The notes: generated by a model from the sequence alone, not told the origin. Numbered from the stretch's first letter, positions 19,248 through 28,131 are shown. The stretch is DNA of 64,000 nucleotides from Mesorhizobium sp. Pch-S (GCF_004136315.1 NZ_CP029562.1:3867501-3931500), one strand, 5' to 3'. A program made the numbers and translations.

Positions 19248-19916
19248 TCAAGCGACCAGCCGGTAGCCGAGGAAGCGTTTGGAATCGATCGGGTCGTGAC
19301 CGAGTCGCTCGCGCAGCTTCTTGCGCAGCTTGGAGATGTGGCTCTCCACCACGTTCTCTTCGACCTCTTCGTCGAAGATGCCGTAGATGGCGTTGAAGAC
19401 CTGGGTCTTGGTAACCCGTCGGCCACGGTTGCTGGCCAGGTATTCAAGGATTCGCCGCTCGCGGCGCGGCAACGGCATGGGCTGGCCATCGATCTCCGGG
19501 TCACGGCCATCCATGAAGATGCGCATCGCCCCGATCTCGGTGAACGAGGCATCTTCGTGGGCGCGGCGGCGGATCGCGGTGATGCGTGCCAGGATTTCGC
19601 GGATGTGGACCGGCTTGCGCACGACGTCGTCGACGCCGGATTCGAAAAGGCGCAAGGTGTTTTCGAGGGAATTGTGGTCGCTCAGCGCTATGACGGGAGC
19701 ACCGGTGCGGTCCCTGATCTGCCGGGGAGAGACAGCACCCTCGCGGCAATCACCGATCAGGAAGGCTCGTACCGATTTCAGATCGTCGTCGGCGGCACTG
19801 GAAACCCAGGCGTCGAATTCGCTCGGCGCAAAACCGGCGCTCGCCACACCTTCCCGATCGAACATCGAGCTGTAACCATCAGTTACAAGTTCGCGTTCGT
19901 CCACGATTACGATCAT
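19248..19916 (-). CDS. rem: Orphan OmpR-type flagellar activator Rem/FtcR
   Basis: A 222-residue response-regulator-like protein: an N-terminal receiver-like domain (residues 1-115) and a C-terminal winged helix (residues about 130-220; [44 protein letters not shown]). The receiver is atypical: where a phospho-accepting Asp would sit the sequence reads [11 protein letters not shown], and no kinase gene is nearby. Matching family members are Rem (Sinorhizobium) and FtcR (Brucella), which sit below VisNR and activate later flagellar operons. It has its own upstream region with a palindrome at 20034. Confidence 0.93.
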   Translation of the reverse strand: MIVIVDERELVTDGYSSMFDREGVASAGFAPSEFDAWVSSAADDDLKSVRAFLIGDCREGAVSPRQIRDRTGAPVIALSDHNSLENTLRLFESGVDDVVRKPVHIREILARITAIRRRAHEDASFTEIGAMRIFMDGRDPEIDGQPMPLPRRERRILEYLASNRGRRVTKTQVFNAIYGIFDEEVEENVVESHISKLRKKLRERLGHDPIDSKRFLGYRLVA

Positions 19917-20033
19917 CGCCCAGCCCCCGAATCAGTTCATCTGCCCCGTGCGGAAAGGCGTAGTCCCCGTCACGAATCCTGACCAACCGTCATTTCTTGT
20001 GACTGCATTCTTGGGAGTCGGGAATCGCGATGG

Positions 20034-20048
20034 TTGTACCGTGTACAA
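20034..20048. promoter_or_regulatory. Palindrome upstream of rem, candidate operator
   Basis: TTGTACCGTGTACAA is a perfect inverted repeat (TTGTAC, CGT spacer, GTACAA) in the 221-nt gap between the transglycosylase stop and the rem start, about 118 nt upstream of the rem ATG. VisN/VisR are LuxR-type proteins and are known to activate rem in Sinorhizobium, so this is a reasonable candidate binding site. I cannot confirm the match to a known consensus. Confidence 0.45.
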
Positions 20049-20137
20049 TCTGACGGCGATGTGGTCCGAAATGAGCGACGAAAGCAGCGCCCGTTCGCGC
20101 TGCAAGAGTGCGGCCGGCGCCCTGTTGTGACTACAAC

Positions 20138-20728
20138 CTATGGTGTGCAAAAGCTGCGGGCGTTGGCCGTCCACTTGCCAAAGCCAACGGCGACCATATT
20201 GGTGATCACCCGGCAGACATAGCGCTTCTGGGCGGGATCGTTGTTGGGGCCGGCATGATATCGGGCAACGGCCATCGACCAAGTCTCGTGCCTGGCATGC
20301 AACTGTGTGAGGAAGCGTGCTGCGTAGTCAACGTTGCGACGCGGATCGAGCATGTCCTCGACGCTGCGAAACTGGTCGCCGTGATAGCGATGGTTGATCT
20401 GCATACAGCCAAGATCGATCAGAGACTTGCCTTCGCGCCGTGCAGTCTCGAAGGCAAGCAGTGCCTCTGAACGGGAGCGCGGGAAGACGGCTTTCCCCTC
20501 TATATTCAATGCATTGGGTTGAAGGCTGCCCTTGTTTCCGGTTTCCGTCAATCCAACCGCGTAGAGAATGCCGGCGGGTATCTGATAGCGGTCCGCGGCG
20601 CGCAGGATCTCGGCTTCGCAGGGATTGGTCGCTGCCGCAGCCGTCTGGGCGACAGGCGCGCTAGATAAACAGGCCGCGGCCAGAGCGGTCCTGAGAAGGC
20701 GGCGCTGAACGCTGCTCAGGTTGCCTGT
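20138..20728 (-). CDS. Lytic transglycosylase (SLT domain), flagellar locus
   Basis: A 196-residue secreted enzyme with start MTGNLSSVQRRLLRTALA (20728), a signal peptide ending near AQTAAA, and an SLT domain from about residue 38. The catalytic Glu is E63 in GLTETGNKG, followed by CMQINHRYHG and AVARYHAGP, the usual substrate-site segments. It should cut peptidoglycan for rod penetration, which would make up for the absent hydrolase domain of the FlgJ-like protein at 5943. Its first 68 nt overlap the 3' end of fliK in another frame, so it is likely coupled to fliK. A start at 20770 is possible but lies before the signal peptide. Confidence 0.9.
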   Translation of the reverse strand, partial: TGNLSSVQRRLLRTALAAACLSSAPVAQTAAAATNPCEAEILRAADRYQIPAGILYAVGLTETGNKGSLQPNALNIEGKAVFPRSRSEALLAFETARREGKSLIDLGCMQINHRYHGDQFRSVEDMLDPRRNVDYAARFLTQLHARHETWSMAVARYHAGPNNDPAQKRYVCRVITNMVAVGFGKWTANARSFCTP

Positions 20729-21980
20729 CATCACCACGGTTCCTTCCTGACTGCCCGTTTGTGCCATCACCGTTCCCGCTGGAATTGCCTGGCTGGAAGG
20801 ACGATTGATCCCGCCCGAGTGACGTTCCTGTTTGCGGTGCGTCCGCCCGCGCAGCCGGTGTTGATGCTATCGAAGGTTGTAAGATCGTTACCTTGTCGAT
20901 GTCGAATCCGAGTGATTTCAGCGACTTCACAATCGCCTCGCTGTCGGAGCTCAATCGACGGTGTGCTTCGTAGGTATCGGGCTTCAATTCAATCGACAGT
21001 TGCTCGCCGGCGAGACGAAGGTTGGCGGTGACAGCCCCGAGCTCCGCCGGATGCAATTCGATCTTCAATATGTGTGCCGGAACTGCAACAGGCGAGCCGT
21101 TTTGAATGGCTGTAGCGGCTGCTGACGCGGCCCTTGCTGGTGCGGCGTTGCCTGCAATCGCATCGATGACGTCGCGCGCAGCCTGGCTGACGTTTTGAAG
21201 AGCTGGCGCCGGAAAATTCTGCTCGGCCGAGACCGTTGCGCGTGAGGCACCTGACTGCTTGAGCGCATCGTTCGAAGCCCGACCGCTGATCCCGCTCTTC
21301 AACGGTTCGGCTGGCATGGCTGCATTGTCGCCCGGCACGGCCTCTTCGTTCGTTGAACCGGCCGATATGGCAGCGTCCTGCGCGGACGCGATGTTGTCCG
21401 GCGTGCTGGCAGGGGTTGTTGCGCCCCTTACGGGACGAGTTGCCGCCGATTGGTCGATATGGATCTTTGGCGATGGCTTCTCATCGCCAGATCTCGTTCC
21501 GGTGTCATCTGTTCCCTGCAAGACCGTCGCGCGCTTTGCCTTGTCTGCGGATGGAAGATCAGCTTCGGCATCGGCTGTGTCCGGTTCGGATTGCTTCTCC
21601 TGATTGTCCGATTGCTGTCGACCCAGACCGTGCAGATTCAGGAACAACGGTATGCGGTTGCCTGCCGCCTGCTCCTGGGTGTCGGATGACGTCTTGTCGC
21701 CTGACTCTTCTTTGCCACCTTCATTGTCGATCTCCCTTGCGAGATCGTCTGCGGGTGCAGCGATACGATCGCGGCCGTTGAAGTTGAAATCACCGCGGAT
21801 CTTTTCCCAATGCGAGCTGCCAGATCCACGTTGAGCGGTCTTGTCTTTGCCTGTCGCTTCCCGGTGAGCAAGCAAATCGTCGAAGGCAGGACCATCTTCG
21901 CCGGTCTTGCCAGTCGACGGCTGGTTGCCGGACCGTGGCAACGCGATGCCTGGAAAGTTCTGGCCTACACTTGCAGTCAT
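20661..21980 (-). CDS. fliK: Hook-length control protein FliK (rhizobial MotD)
   Basis: A 439-residue, low-complexity, hydrophilic protein rich in Gly, Asp, Ser and Gln, as expected for a molecular ruler. The conserved C-terminal Flg_hook domain lies at about residues 300-375 (VPAHILKIELHPAELGAVTANLRLAGEQLSIELKPDTYEAHRRL in successive segments; SLGFDIDKVTILQP). In Sinorhizobium this gene, once called motD, was shown to be the hook-length regulator FliK. Its ATG overlaps the motC stop (ATGA), and its 3' end overlaps the transglycosylase start. Confidence 0.9.
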   Translation of the reverse strand: MTASVGQNFPGIALPRSGNQPSTGKTGEDGPAFDDLLAHREATGKDKTAQRGSGSSHWEKIRGDFNFNGRDRIAAPADDLAREIDNEGGKEESGDKTSSDTQEQAAGNRIPLFLNLHGLGRQQSDNQEKQSEPDTADAEADLPSADKAKRATVLQGTDDTGTRSGDEKPSPKIHIDQSAATRPVRGATTPASTPDNIASAQDAAISAGSTNEEAVPGDNAAMPAEPLKSGISGRASNDALKQSGASRATVSAEQNFPAPALQNVSQAARDVIDAIAGNAAPARAASAAATAIQNGSPVAVPAHILKIELHPAELGAVTANLRLAGEQLSIELKPDTYEAHRRLSSDSEAIVKSLKSLGFDIDKVTILQPSIASTPAARADAPQTGTSLGRDQSSFQPGNSSGNGDGTNGQSGRNRGDDRQPEQRSAPPSQDRSGRGLFI

Positions 21981-23395
21981 TGAGGCGAGGCTCCCAGCAG
22001 AAGGTCGATCTTGTCGAGTTTACGTTTGGTATCCGCGATGGCGGCATCGGTTGTGTCCGAGCCAGCATTCGCGGATGCAGGCAAGATGGCCGCAGGTGGC
22101 GGCTGGATCGCTGCATCCTGAGATGCAGGAAGCGGTGTCTCCGCCGCTTTCGCCGCCGTTTCGGTTGCGGGCCGCTCTGATATGGCGTCCTCGACCGGAG
22201 GAAGATCTGAACCGTCGTCCTGAGCAGGCGCTGTACGCGCTTCGCCGGCCGGATCGTCTGCTGTCCCAGCCTTTTCTCGTGCAGCGACGTTAGACTTCGA
22301 CTCTGGCGACTTCGACTCCGGCCCGGCGGGCGTTGAAGGCGGTCTATCGAAGACTGCCGGTATCGGGGGGGCCACGACTTCCTGTGTGATCTGCTGGGCC
22401 GCATCGAGCAACGAACGGTCACTCGGCGACAACCGGCTGCGATCGATCGTCTTCAGCTTGGCGCGAATGTCATCGACTGTAGCCGAGGTGATGCTGGACA
22501 GGCTGGCGTAGAGTTCGGCGCGCGGATCATCCGCTTGCGTCGCGCCCTTGTCCTGGGGAATGGCCTTCGTGGATGCGAAGGCAGACAGGTCATTCAATCC
22601 ATCGATGGCGGCGCGGCGCGCGATACGCAGATAGATGACCCGCTCTCGCTCCGTGTCCATCATTGAAGTGATGTCAGCCAGCTTGTCCTGGCTCAGCGCC
22701 ATGTGCAGTGTCACCACGCCGGCGACAAAGCTGTCGGCGAATTGGGCGGCGTAGGGAGAAAGCAGGTAGCGTTCGACATATTGGGTAGAGGCCTGCGCAA
22801 AGCGGGCCGCGTCACCATTGGTCGTGGCAATCGCCACTGAACGGCGCAATGCGGCCTCCTCCACCAGCGTGCCGGGGCTGAGCAGCCTGGCCTGATCGAG
22901 CAGTGTCAGCGCCTGAACAGGATCGTCGATCGCCAACAGAGATCCCTTGATCAGGGCGACGAAAGCGCCGACATCAGGCGACAACGTCATCGGATCGATC
23001 GGTTGCAATGCCGCAATGGCAGGCCCTGGCTGGCCGCCGAGGTAATCCAGAATGCCATCGACGATCGCCTGGTTGGTCGGATCGAGCTGGACACGTCCGG
23101 CTGCACTTCTGACGGTTGCCGGGTTTCCGCCGCTCATGCCGTAGACGAGCAGCGCACGCAGGTTCCTGGGTTCCTTGAAATCGTCGGGTTTCGACGCACG
23201 AAAACGGGCGTCAGCCATTTCGAGCAGCTTGTTCTGCATCGGCAGCGCGGCGTGGTCGCCCGACGCCAACCTGTCCTGCACGAGCTGGAGCGAGCGCACC
23301 ATCTGATAGGGCTGCAACGGATCCTGGGCGAGGGCGGACGTGGTTACGCCCAACCCAAGCAGAGCTGACCCAAGGATGCGCGCTGCGCGGGTCAT
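21977..23395 (-). CDS. motC: Periplasmic motility protein MotC
   Basis: A 472-residue protein with a signal peptide (ILGSALLGLGVTTSALA, then QDPLQPYQMVRSLQLVQDRLASGDHAAL), a helical N-terminal domain, and a disordered C-terminal third rich in Pro, Ala and Glu. MotC is a rhizobial periplasmic protein that binds MotB and is needed for torque. Its ATG overlaps the motB stop (ATGA), and its own stop overlaps fliK (ATGA). Confidence 0.92.
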   Translation of the reverse strand: MTRAARILGSALLGLGVTTSALAQDPLQPYQMVRSLQLVQDRLASGDHAALPMQNKLLEMADARFRASKPDDFKEPRNLRALLVYGMSGGNPATVRSAAGRVQLDPTNQAIVDGILDYLGGQPGPAIAALQPIDPMTLSPDVGAFVALIKGSLLAIDDPVQALTLLDQARLLSPGTLVEEAALRRSVAIATTNGDAARFAQASTQYVERYLLSPYAAQFADSFVAGVVTLHMALSQDKLADITSMMDTERERVIYLRIARRAAIDGLNDLSAFASTKAIPQDKGATQADDPRAELYASLSSITSATVDDIRAKLKTIDRSRLSPSDRSLLDAAQQITQEVVAPPIPAVFDRPPSTPAGPESKSPESKSNVAAREKAGTADDPAGEARTAPAQDDGSDLPPVEDAISERPATETAAKAAETPLPASQDAAIQPPPAAILPASANAGSDTTDAAIADTKRKLDKIDLLLGASPQ

Positions 23396-24690
23396 CCTCC
23401 CGTCTCCAGCAGGATCTCGATGCGCCGGTTGACGGCAGCGAGAGGGTCGGCCTTGTTCTTCGGCTCGCGGTCGGCGAAACCGGCAACTTCCTTGATCCGG
23501 CTTTCGTCCAGGCCACCACGCACCAGCATGTAGTAGGCCGAATGCGCACGGGCGGTGGAAAGCCGCCAGTTGTCATAACCGCCCTTGAAGGGACGGGCGT
23601 CGGTATGACCCTGGATGGCAACCGTGCCCTTCTGCTCCTTGACGATGCGACCGATCTTTTCCATTGCAAGCACGAGTTCGCGACGCGGCATTGCCGAGCC
23701 AATTTCGAACATGCCGAAGTTGAAGCTGTCGGTGACCGAGATCACGACACCCTTGTCGGTAGCCTCGACGCTGACGCCATCGGCAATGGCCTCGCCTGGT
23801 TTGAAGGCCTCGGCGATCTTCTTCTTCACCTCCTCGGCCGCCTTTTCCGTTGCGGCGGTCGGATCCTTGTCCTGCTTGGCTGTCTCGGCGTTTTCCTTGG
23901 CAGCCTCCGGCTTGGCCATGGAAGGATCCTTGACCGGGCTCTGATCCGTGCGCGCCTTTTGATCCTTGCCGACAGGCTGTTCCTTGACCTGCGGCTCGGC
24001 GGCTTGCGGATCCCTGGCCGCTGTCTTCGTCAGCTGCTGTGACTGCTCTTCCGGTTTGGCCGCTTCGGCGCTGGCCTCCGGCAGAGGGGTCGATATCTGT
24101 TGTGACCAGAAATCCGGAGCGAACGGGTCGCGGTAGGAATCGCCGCCGGAAGCGCCGGTGGCCGGGCCAGCCGTCTGCGCCCCGCCTTCTCCCTTGGTGC
24201 TAACGTTCTGTCTCGTACCGGTCTCGGCAGCGATTTCGGCGAGAACCGCGTAGGGATCAGCGAACAATTTCTCGTCGGCGTTCTTGGCCTCTTCGGCCTT
24301 GTCTTCCTTGGCGTTCTGACCGCTCTGCTGTTCCTGCGCGCTGCCGGGATTGCCTTTGCCGTTGTGACCCTGCTTGGCGGTTCCTTCGACCGGATCGTTG
24401 GAGGTGTAGCCCGGTTCGTCGGGCCCGTCACCGATATCCTGCAGGCCCTTGCGGCTGGCGCTGCGATCGATCAGCGGAACCGGGTTGAAGTAAGAGGCAA
24501 CAGCCGCCCTGGTCTGTTCATTCGCTGCGTTGATCAGCCACATGACAAGGAAAAAGCACATCATCGCAGTCATGAAATCCGCGAAGGCGATTTTCCAGAC
24601 ACCACCATGGTGGCCGTCATCATGGTCGTCGTGGTTGCGACGGACGATAATGATTTCCTGCCTGTGATCAGCGCCTTCTGTCGTACTCAT
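23392..24690 (-). CDS. motB: Flagellar stator protein MotB
   Basis: A 432-residue inner-membrane protein. A charged N-terminus is followed by one membrane helix with the proton-binding Asp, D38 in VWKIAFADFMTAMMCFFLVMWL. After it comes a long Ala/Lys/Glu-rich linker of about 230 residues, then an OmpA-like peptidoglycan-binding domain (GTVAIQGHTDARPFKGGYDNWRLS; VNRRIEILL). The linker is much longer than in enteric MotB, which suits interaction with MotC. motA is distant, at 42573 on the other strand. The ATG overlaps the stop of the fliH-like gene. Confidence 0.95.
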   Translation of the reverse strand: MSTTEGADHRQEIIIVRRNHDDHDDGHHGGVWKIAFADFMTAMMCFFLVMWLINAANEQTRAAVASYFNPVPLIDRSASRKGLQDIGDGPDEPGYTSNDPVEGTAKQGHNGKGNPGSAQEQQSGQNAKEDKAEEAKNADEKLFADPYAVLAEIAAETGTRQNVSTKGEGGAQTAGPATGASGGDSYRDPFAPDFWSQQISTPLPEASAEAAKPEEQSQQLTKTAARDPQAAEPQVKEQPVGKDQKARTDQSPVKDPSMAKPEAAKENAETAKQDKDPTAATEKAAEEVKKKIAEAFKPGEAIADGVSVEATDKGVVISVTDSFNFGMFEIGSAMPRRELVLAMEKIGRIVKEQKGTVAIQGHTDARPFKGGYDNWRLSTARAHSAYYMLVRGGLDESRIKEVAGFADREPKNKADPLAAVNRRIEILLETGG

Positions 24691-25313
24691 GAAAGGACCT
24701 CAGACAGGGCTGTCGACCATTCCGACATGCGTGTTTCGACGACGGTGTCATTGACGACGAGGGTCAGGTCGAGCGCGGACGCTTCCGTGAAATCCAGGCT
24801 CGCTGCCCGTTTTCCGAGTGCAGCCCTCAGCGGCTCGTACAGGGAGAGCGGTCCGCGGACAGAAATGCGAACGGATTCGCTATCGGCGAGCGTATCGCGA
24901 ATGACCTTTTCCAGCGCGACGAGCGAGCGTTTCTGCAGTTCGTCACTCAACATGCCGCCAACGATGCGGGCGACCGTATCGCCCATCAGATCATGCAGAC
25001 GGTGTTCCAGTTGCTCCGTTCGCTGCGCGATCGCCTTGCCGACATCATCGCCCAGGCCGTCAACCAGCGCCTTGGCCTGCTCGGCAGCGGCATGGCGCTC
25101 TGTCTCAAGCTGTTCGTTGAAGGCTGCGGTCAGCCTGGCTTCGAGGGCGTCCTCGGCCTTGGCGACCGCCATTGCGATCAGCTTGTCGACATCGATCGCG
25201 GGGGGGCCGTCGGCAAAGGGGGCCGGCTCAACGAACGTATGGGCCGGCCCGCTGCCGTGGTGGGCCGGCGTGCCGAAATCCGGCAGCAGGTCGGAAAGGG
25301 ATGCCTGTCGCAT
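24687..25313 (-). CDS. FliH-like flagellar export regulator
   Basis: A 208-residue protein read from MRQASLSDLLPDFG at 25313, where the ATG overlaps the fliF stop (TGATG); a start at 25340 is also open. The middle is a charged Ala-rich helix (VAKAEDALEARLTAAFNEQLETERHAAAEQAKAL in segments), and the C-terminal half has the FliH pattern (DTVARIVGGMLSDELQKRSLVALEKVI; SVRISVRGPLSLYEPLRAALG; LTLVVNDTVVETRMSEWSTAL). FliH binds the FliI ATPase and docks it to the C ring. It is the only FliH candidate in the window, placed between fliF and motB. Confidence 0.75.
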   Translation of the reverse strand: MRQASLSDLLPDFGTPAHHGSGPAHTFVEPAPFADGPPAIDVDKLIAMAVAKAEDALEARLTAAFNEQLETERHAAAEQAKALVDGLGDDVGKAIAQRTEQLEHRLHDLMGDTVARIVGGMLSDELQKRSLVALEKVIRDTLADSESVRISVRGPLSLYEPLRAALGKRAASLDFTEASALDLTLVVNDTVVETRMSEWSTALSEVLS

Positions 25314-26950
25314 CAGCCCGCGGCTTCCTGGGCCGTCCATTTGCGCAGGATGTTGGCCGTACGCTCCTCATTGATATCGACCATGCGGGCGAGCCTGTCC
25401 TGCGGCGCCGGCCGCAGTTTCCTGCGCAGGTCGTCGAGGGGGGCCGGGCGACTGTTGTCGGCCAACGCGGGAGTGGGTGTTTCCGCTTCGGAGCCAGCGC
25501 CCGGATTGGGCAGCGAGCGCTGCACGTCATCGAAGCTCGGACCGGCCAGCGCTGCCGGCTTGTTGGTCAGTGCCGCAGCCATCGGACGCAGGCCGAAGAA
25601 GGCGACAAGGAATACGACAATGATGAACGCTGCGGCGTTGATCAGGCTGCCGGTGTAGCTCGCAACTGCGTCGAGGATGCCGGGCGAAGCGAGTTCCTGG
25701 CCATCCAGCCCGTCGATGAATTCGACCGCCGAGACATCGATGATGTCGCCGCGCTTTTCGTCGAGGCCGGTAGCCGAGGCAACCATCTTCTTGATGTCGG
25801 CGACGCGCTGGGCGATCTGCTCCGGCTTGGCGTCCTTGCCTAGGACCGACAGCAATCGCTGCTGATTGACGACGACAGCGATCGACATCTTGGTAACCGT
25901 GTAGCCGTTGGAAACCGTGGCGATCTTCTTGGAATTGATCTCGTAGTTGGTGATCTCTTCCTTGCGGTCGTTCTGCGAGCTCGACTGTGGACCGTCCGTC
26001 GCGGCCGCCTGTGTTTCCGGCAGATTCTGTTCAACCGTGGCCGGCGTTGCCGCCTGGCGCTGGTTGCTGTTTTCGTTCGCCTTGACGGTCTGGACGGAAC
26101 GCTCGACCCGCGATTCCGGATCGAAGATGGTTTCTTCGGTCTGGCGCGTGTCGGTGTTGACGTCGGCCTTGACGCTGGCGCGGAAATTGTCCGGACCGAG
26201 GTAGGGCGTCAGTGCGCGACGGATGTTGTCCTCGATCTGGCTTTCGACGGTGCGTTCGACGCCGAGCGAGCGGGCTGCGCTGGTGTTGGATGGGTCGTCG
26301 CCGGCAGCAAGCAGGTTGCCGGCCGAATCAAGCACCGTCACTTTTTCTGCCGACAGGCCGGGCACCGCTGCAGCGACCAGATGGCGGATCGACATGGCAG
26401 CCTTGCCGCCGTCGATACCGGCATAGCGGATGACCACGGATGCGGACGGCTGCTGCTCCTCGCGGCGGAAATTGGCGCGCTCGGACATCACGATGTGAAC
26501 GCGAGCGGCCTTGACGCCGGCCAGGGACTGGATGGTGCGGGCGATCTCGCCTTCCAGCGCACGTACGCGGGTGACCTGCTGCATGAAGGAGGTAAGGCCA
26601 AGCGAGCCGACCTTGTCGAACAATTCGTAGCCGGCGTTGGCGCTGGTCGGCAGGCCTTTTTCGGCCAACAGCATGCGTGCCTTGGCAGTGGTGCCGACAG
26701 GAACCGACACGCTGGTGCCGTCCGAACCGACGTCGAAATTGAAACCGGCTTCGGAAAGCACCATGCCGATCTGGTTCACGTCGGAGCGTTCGAGGCCGAC
26801 ATAGAGCGTTTCATAGGAGGGGCGGTTCAGGTAAACCGAGCCAATACCGATGACGGCAAGCGTCAACAGCGCGATGCCAGCCATGATGGCCAGCCGCTTG
26901 GTGCCAAAATCCTGAAGATTGATGACGATGCTTCTAAGTTGTTCCGGCAC
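25313..26950 (-). CDS. fliF: Flagellar MS-ring protein FliF
   Basis: A 545-residue inner-membrane protein with two membrane helices (LAIMAGIALLTLAVIGIGSVYL at about 19-40 and SLINAAAFIIVVFLVAFFGLRP near 435) around two ring-building YscJ-like domains (YETLYVGLERSDVNQIGMVLSEAGFNFDV; EGEIARTIQSLAGVKAARVHIVM). The C-terminal cytoplasmic tail that binds FliG ends with ARMVDINEERTANILRKWTAQEA. It is followed by fliH-like, motB, motC and fliK with overlapping codons. Confidence 0.96.
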   Translation of the reverse strand: MPEQLRSIVINLQDFGTKRLAIMAGIALLTLAVIGIGSVYLNRPSYETLYVGLERSDVNQIGMVLSEAGFNFDVGSDGTSVSVPVGTTAKARMLLAEKGLPTSANAGYELFDKVGSLGLTSFMQQVTRVRALEGEIARTIQSLAGVKAARVHIVMSERANFRREEQQPSASVVIRYAGIDGGKAAMSIRHLVAAAVPGLSAEKVTVLDSAGNLLAAGDDPSNTSAARSLGVERTVESQIEDNIRRALTPYLGPDNFRASVKADVNTDTRQTEETIFDPESRVERSVQTVKANENSNQRQAATPATVEQNLPETQAAATDGPQSSSQNDRKEEITNYEINSKKIATVSNGYTVTKMSIAVVVNQQRLLSVLGKDAKPEQIAQRVADIKKMVASATGLDEKRGDIIDVSAVEFIDGLDGQELASPGILDAVASYTGSLINAAAFIIVVFLVAFFGLRPMAAALTNKPAALAGPSFDDVQRSLPNPGAGSEAETPTPALADNSRPAPLDDLRRKLRPAPQDRLARMVDINEERTANILRKWTAQEAAG

Positions 26951-27016
26951 GGGTCAAGGGTCCCTGCATGATTGCCCGCTGGAACACTAGACGCCGAAGC
27001 TTGTGCGAAAATGGTA

Positions 27017-27043
27017 TCGGGCCGCGCTTGTGGCACGGCCCGA
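27017..27043 (-). terminator. Candidate terminator after the first flagellin gene
   Basis: On the minus strand a GC-rich hairpin (TCGGGCCG ... CGGCCCGA, with two further possible pairs inside) lies about 45-70 nt past the flagellin stop. A weak T tract (ATACCATTTT) follows. It probably limits read-through into fliF. Confidence 0.5.
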
Positions 27044-27085
27044 TGAATAGGGGACAAAATTCAGGTGAGCAGAACCCGCTGCCGA

Positions 27086-28012
27086 TCAGCTCTTGAACAG
27101 GGACAGGATGTTCTGGGCGCTGGAATTGGCAATCGACAAAGCCTGGATGCCAAGCTGCTGCTGCACCTGCAGTGCCTGAAGCCTTGTCGATTCTCGATCC
27201 ATATCGGCATCGACAAGTTGTCCGACGCCTCGATCAATCGAATCGGAAAGCTTGGAGACGAAATCCTTCTGCATGTCGACGCGGGACTTCGCGGCGCCGA
27301 GTTCGGACGCTGCGCTTGCCATCTTGGCAAGCACTTTTTCGACGTCGGTGAGCAGGTTGTCGAACTGTGCTGTTTCGCCCGTGCCGGCGACACCTGTGAG
27401 ATCGGAGACCGATATGTCCAGCAGCGCTTTGGTGGAGGCGCTTCCTGTCGAATCCAGGATACCAGCCTTGGCGGCGGCACTCGCGTCGATCAGGCGGACA
27501 TTGTTCAACGGAATGTCGATCATGCCGGTGGTGACATTGCCGGCGGAATCACGATTGTAGGAAGAGATGATGCCGAGGCTGGCGTTCGTGACGCCTGAGT
27601 CGGTCTTCAGCATGTTCGTGCCGGCGTAGCTGGCCCCGGCAATGTTGTCCTTCAACTGCTTCTGCAGGGAATCAATGTCCCCCTGAATCTTGCTGCGCTG
27701 CTCAGGGCCGGACGCCTTTGCGAGCAGGATCTTCTGCTTGATGGCATCGACGACTTCGATCGCCTTGTTCATGGCGGTGTAGGCCGTGTCGACCTTGCCG
27801 GCTCCGAGGCCGAGCGCGTCCTGGACAACGGAATTCGCCTTGTTGTCGGAGCGCATGGTGGTGGCGATCGACCAGTAGGCGGCATTGTCGGAAGCGGTCG
27901 AGACGCGGTAGCCGGTCGAAATGCGCGACTGGGTCTGTTCGAGCGCCTTGTTGGTGGCGTTCAGGCTCTGCAGCGCGGTCAGCGCCGAGGCGTTGGTCAT
28001 GATGCTCGCCAA
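27086..28012 (-). CDS. fla: Flagellin (copy 1)
   Basis: A 308-residue flagellin with the conserved D0/D1 ends: MASIMTNASALTALQSLNATNKALEQTQSRISTGYRV at the N-terminus (in segments) and LQALQVQQQLGIQALSIANSSAQNILSLFKS at the C-terminus. The variable centre is short, as in other rhizobial flagellins. It is closely related to the second copy at 28245 (same ends, divergent centre). Its upstream region holds a cluster of GGTTAAC half-sites, and it lies 135 nt upstream of fliF. Confidence 0.96.
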   Translation of the reverse strand: MASIMTNASALTALQSLNATNKALEQTQSRISTGYRVSTASDNAAYWSIATTMRSDNKANSVVQDALGLGAGKVDTAYTAMNKAIEVVDAIKQKILLAKASGPEQRSKIQGDIDSLQKQLKDNIAGASYAGTNMLKTDSGVTNASLGIISSYNRDSAGNVTTGMIDIPLNNVRLIDASAAAKAGILDSTGSASTKALLDISVSDLTGVAGTGETAQFDNLLTDVEKVLAKMASAASELGAAKSRVDMQKDFVSKLSDSIDRGVGQLVDADMDRESTRLQALQVQQQLGIQALSIANSSAQNILSLFKS

Positions 28013-28100
28013 GATAACTCCCCTTCAAATGGCCGCGCATTCCCCGCGCGATGACTGACCGCCAGCGTTGGCTTCCTGGAAACGGACGGCGGAGCAACGT

Positions 28101-28131
28101 GGTTAACAATAGCTAACCAGTCATGGTTAAC
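28101..28131. promoter_or_regulatory. GGTTAAC half-site cluster upstream of flagellin 1
   Basis: GGTTAAC occurs at 28101-28107 and 28125-28131 in direct orientation 24 nt apart, with an inverted GCTAACC at 28112-28118 between them. The cluster lies 89-119 nt upstream of the flagellin 1 ATG. The same heptamer, inverted, occurs at 37548-37554 just before flgB. It may be a flagellar activator site (Rem is the obvious candidate); this is inference. Confidence 0.4.
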
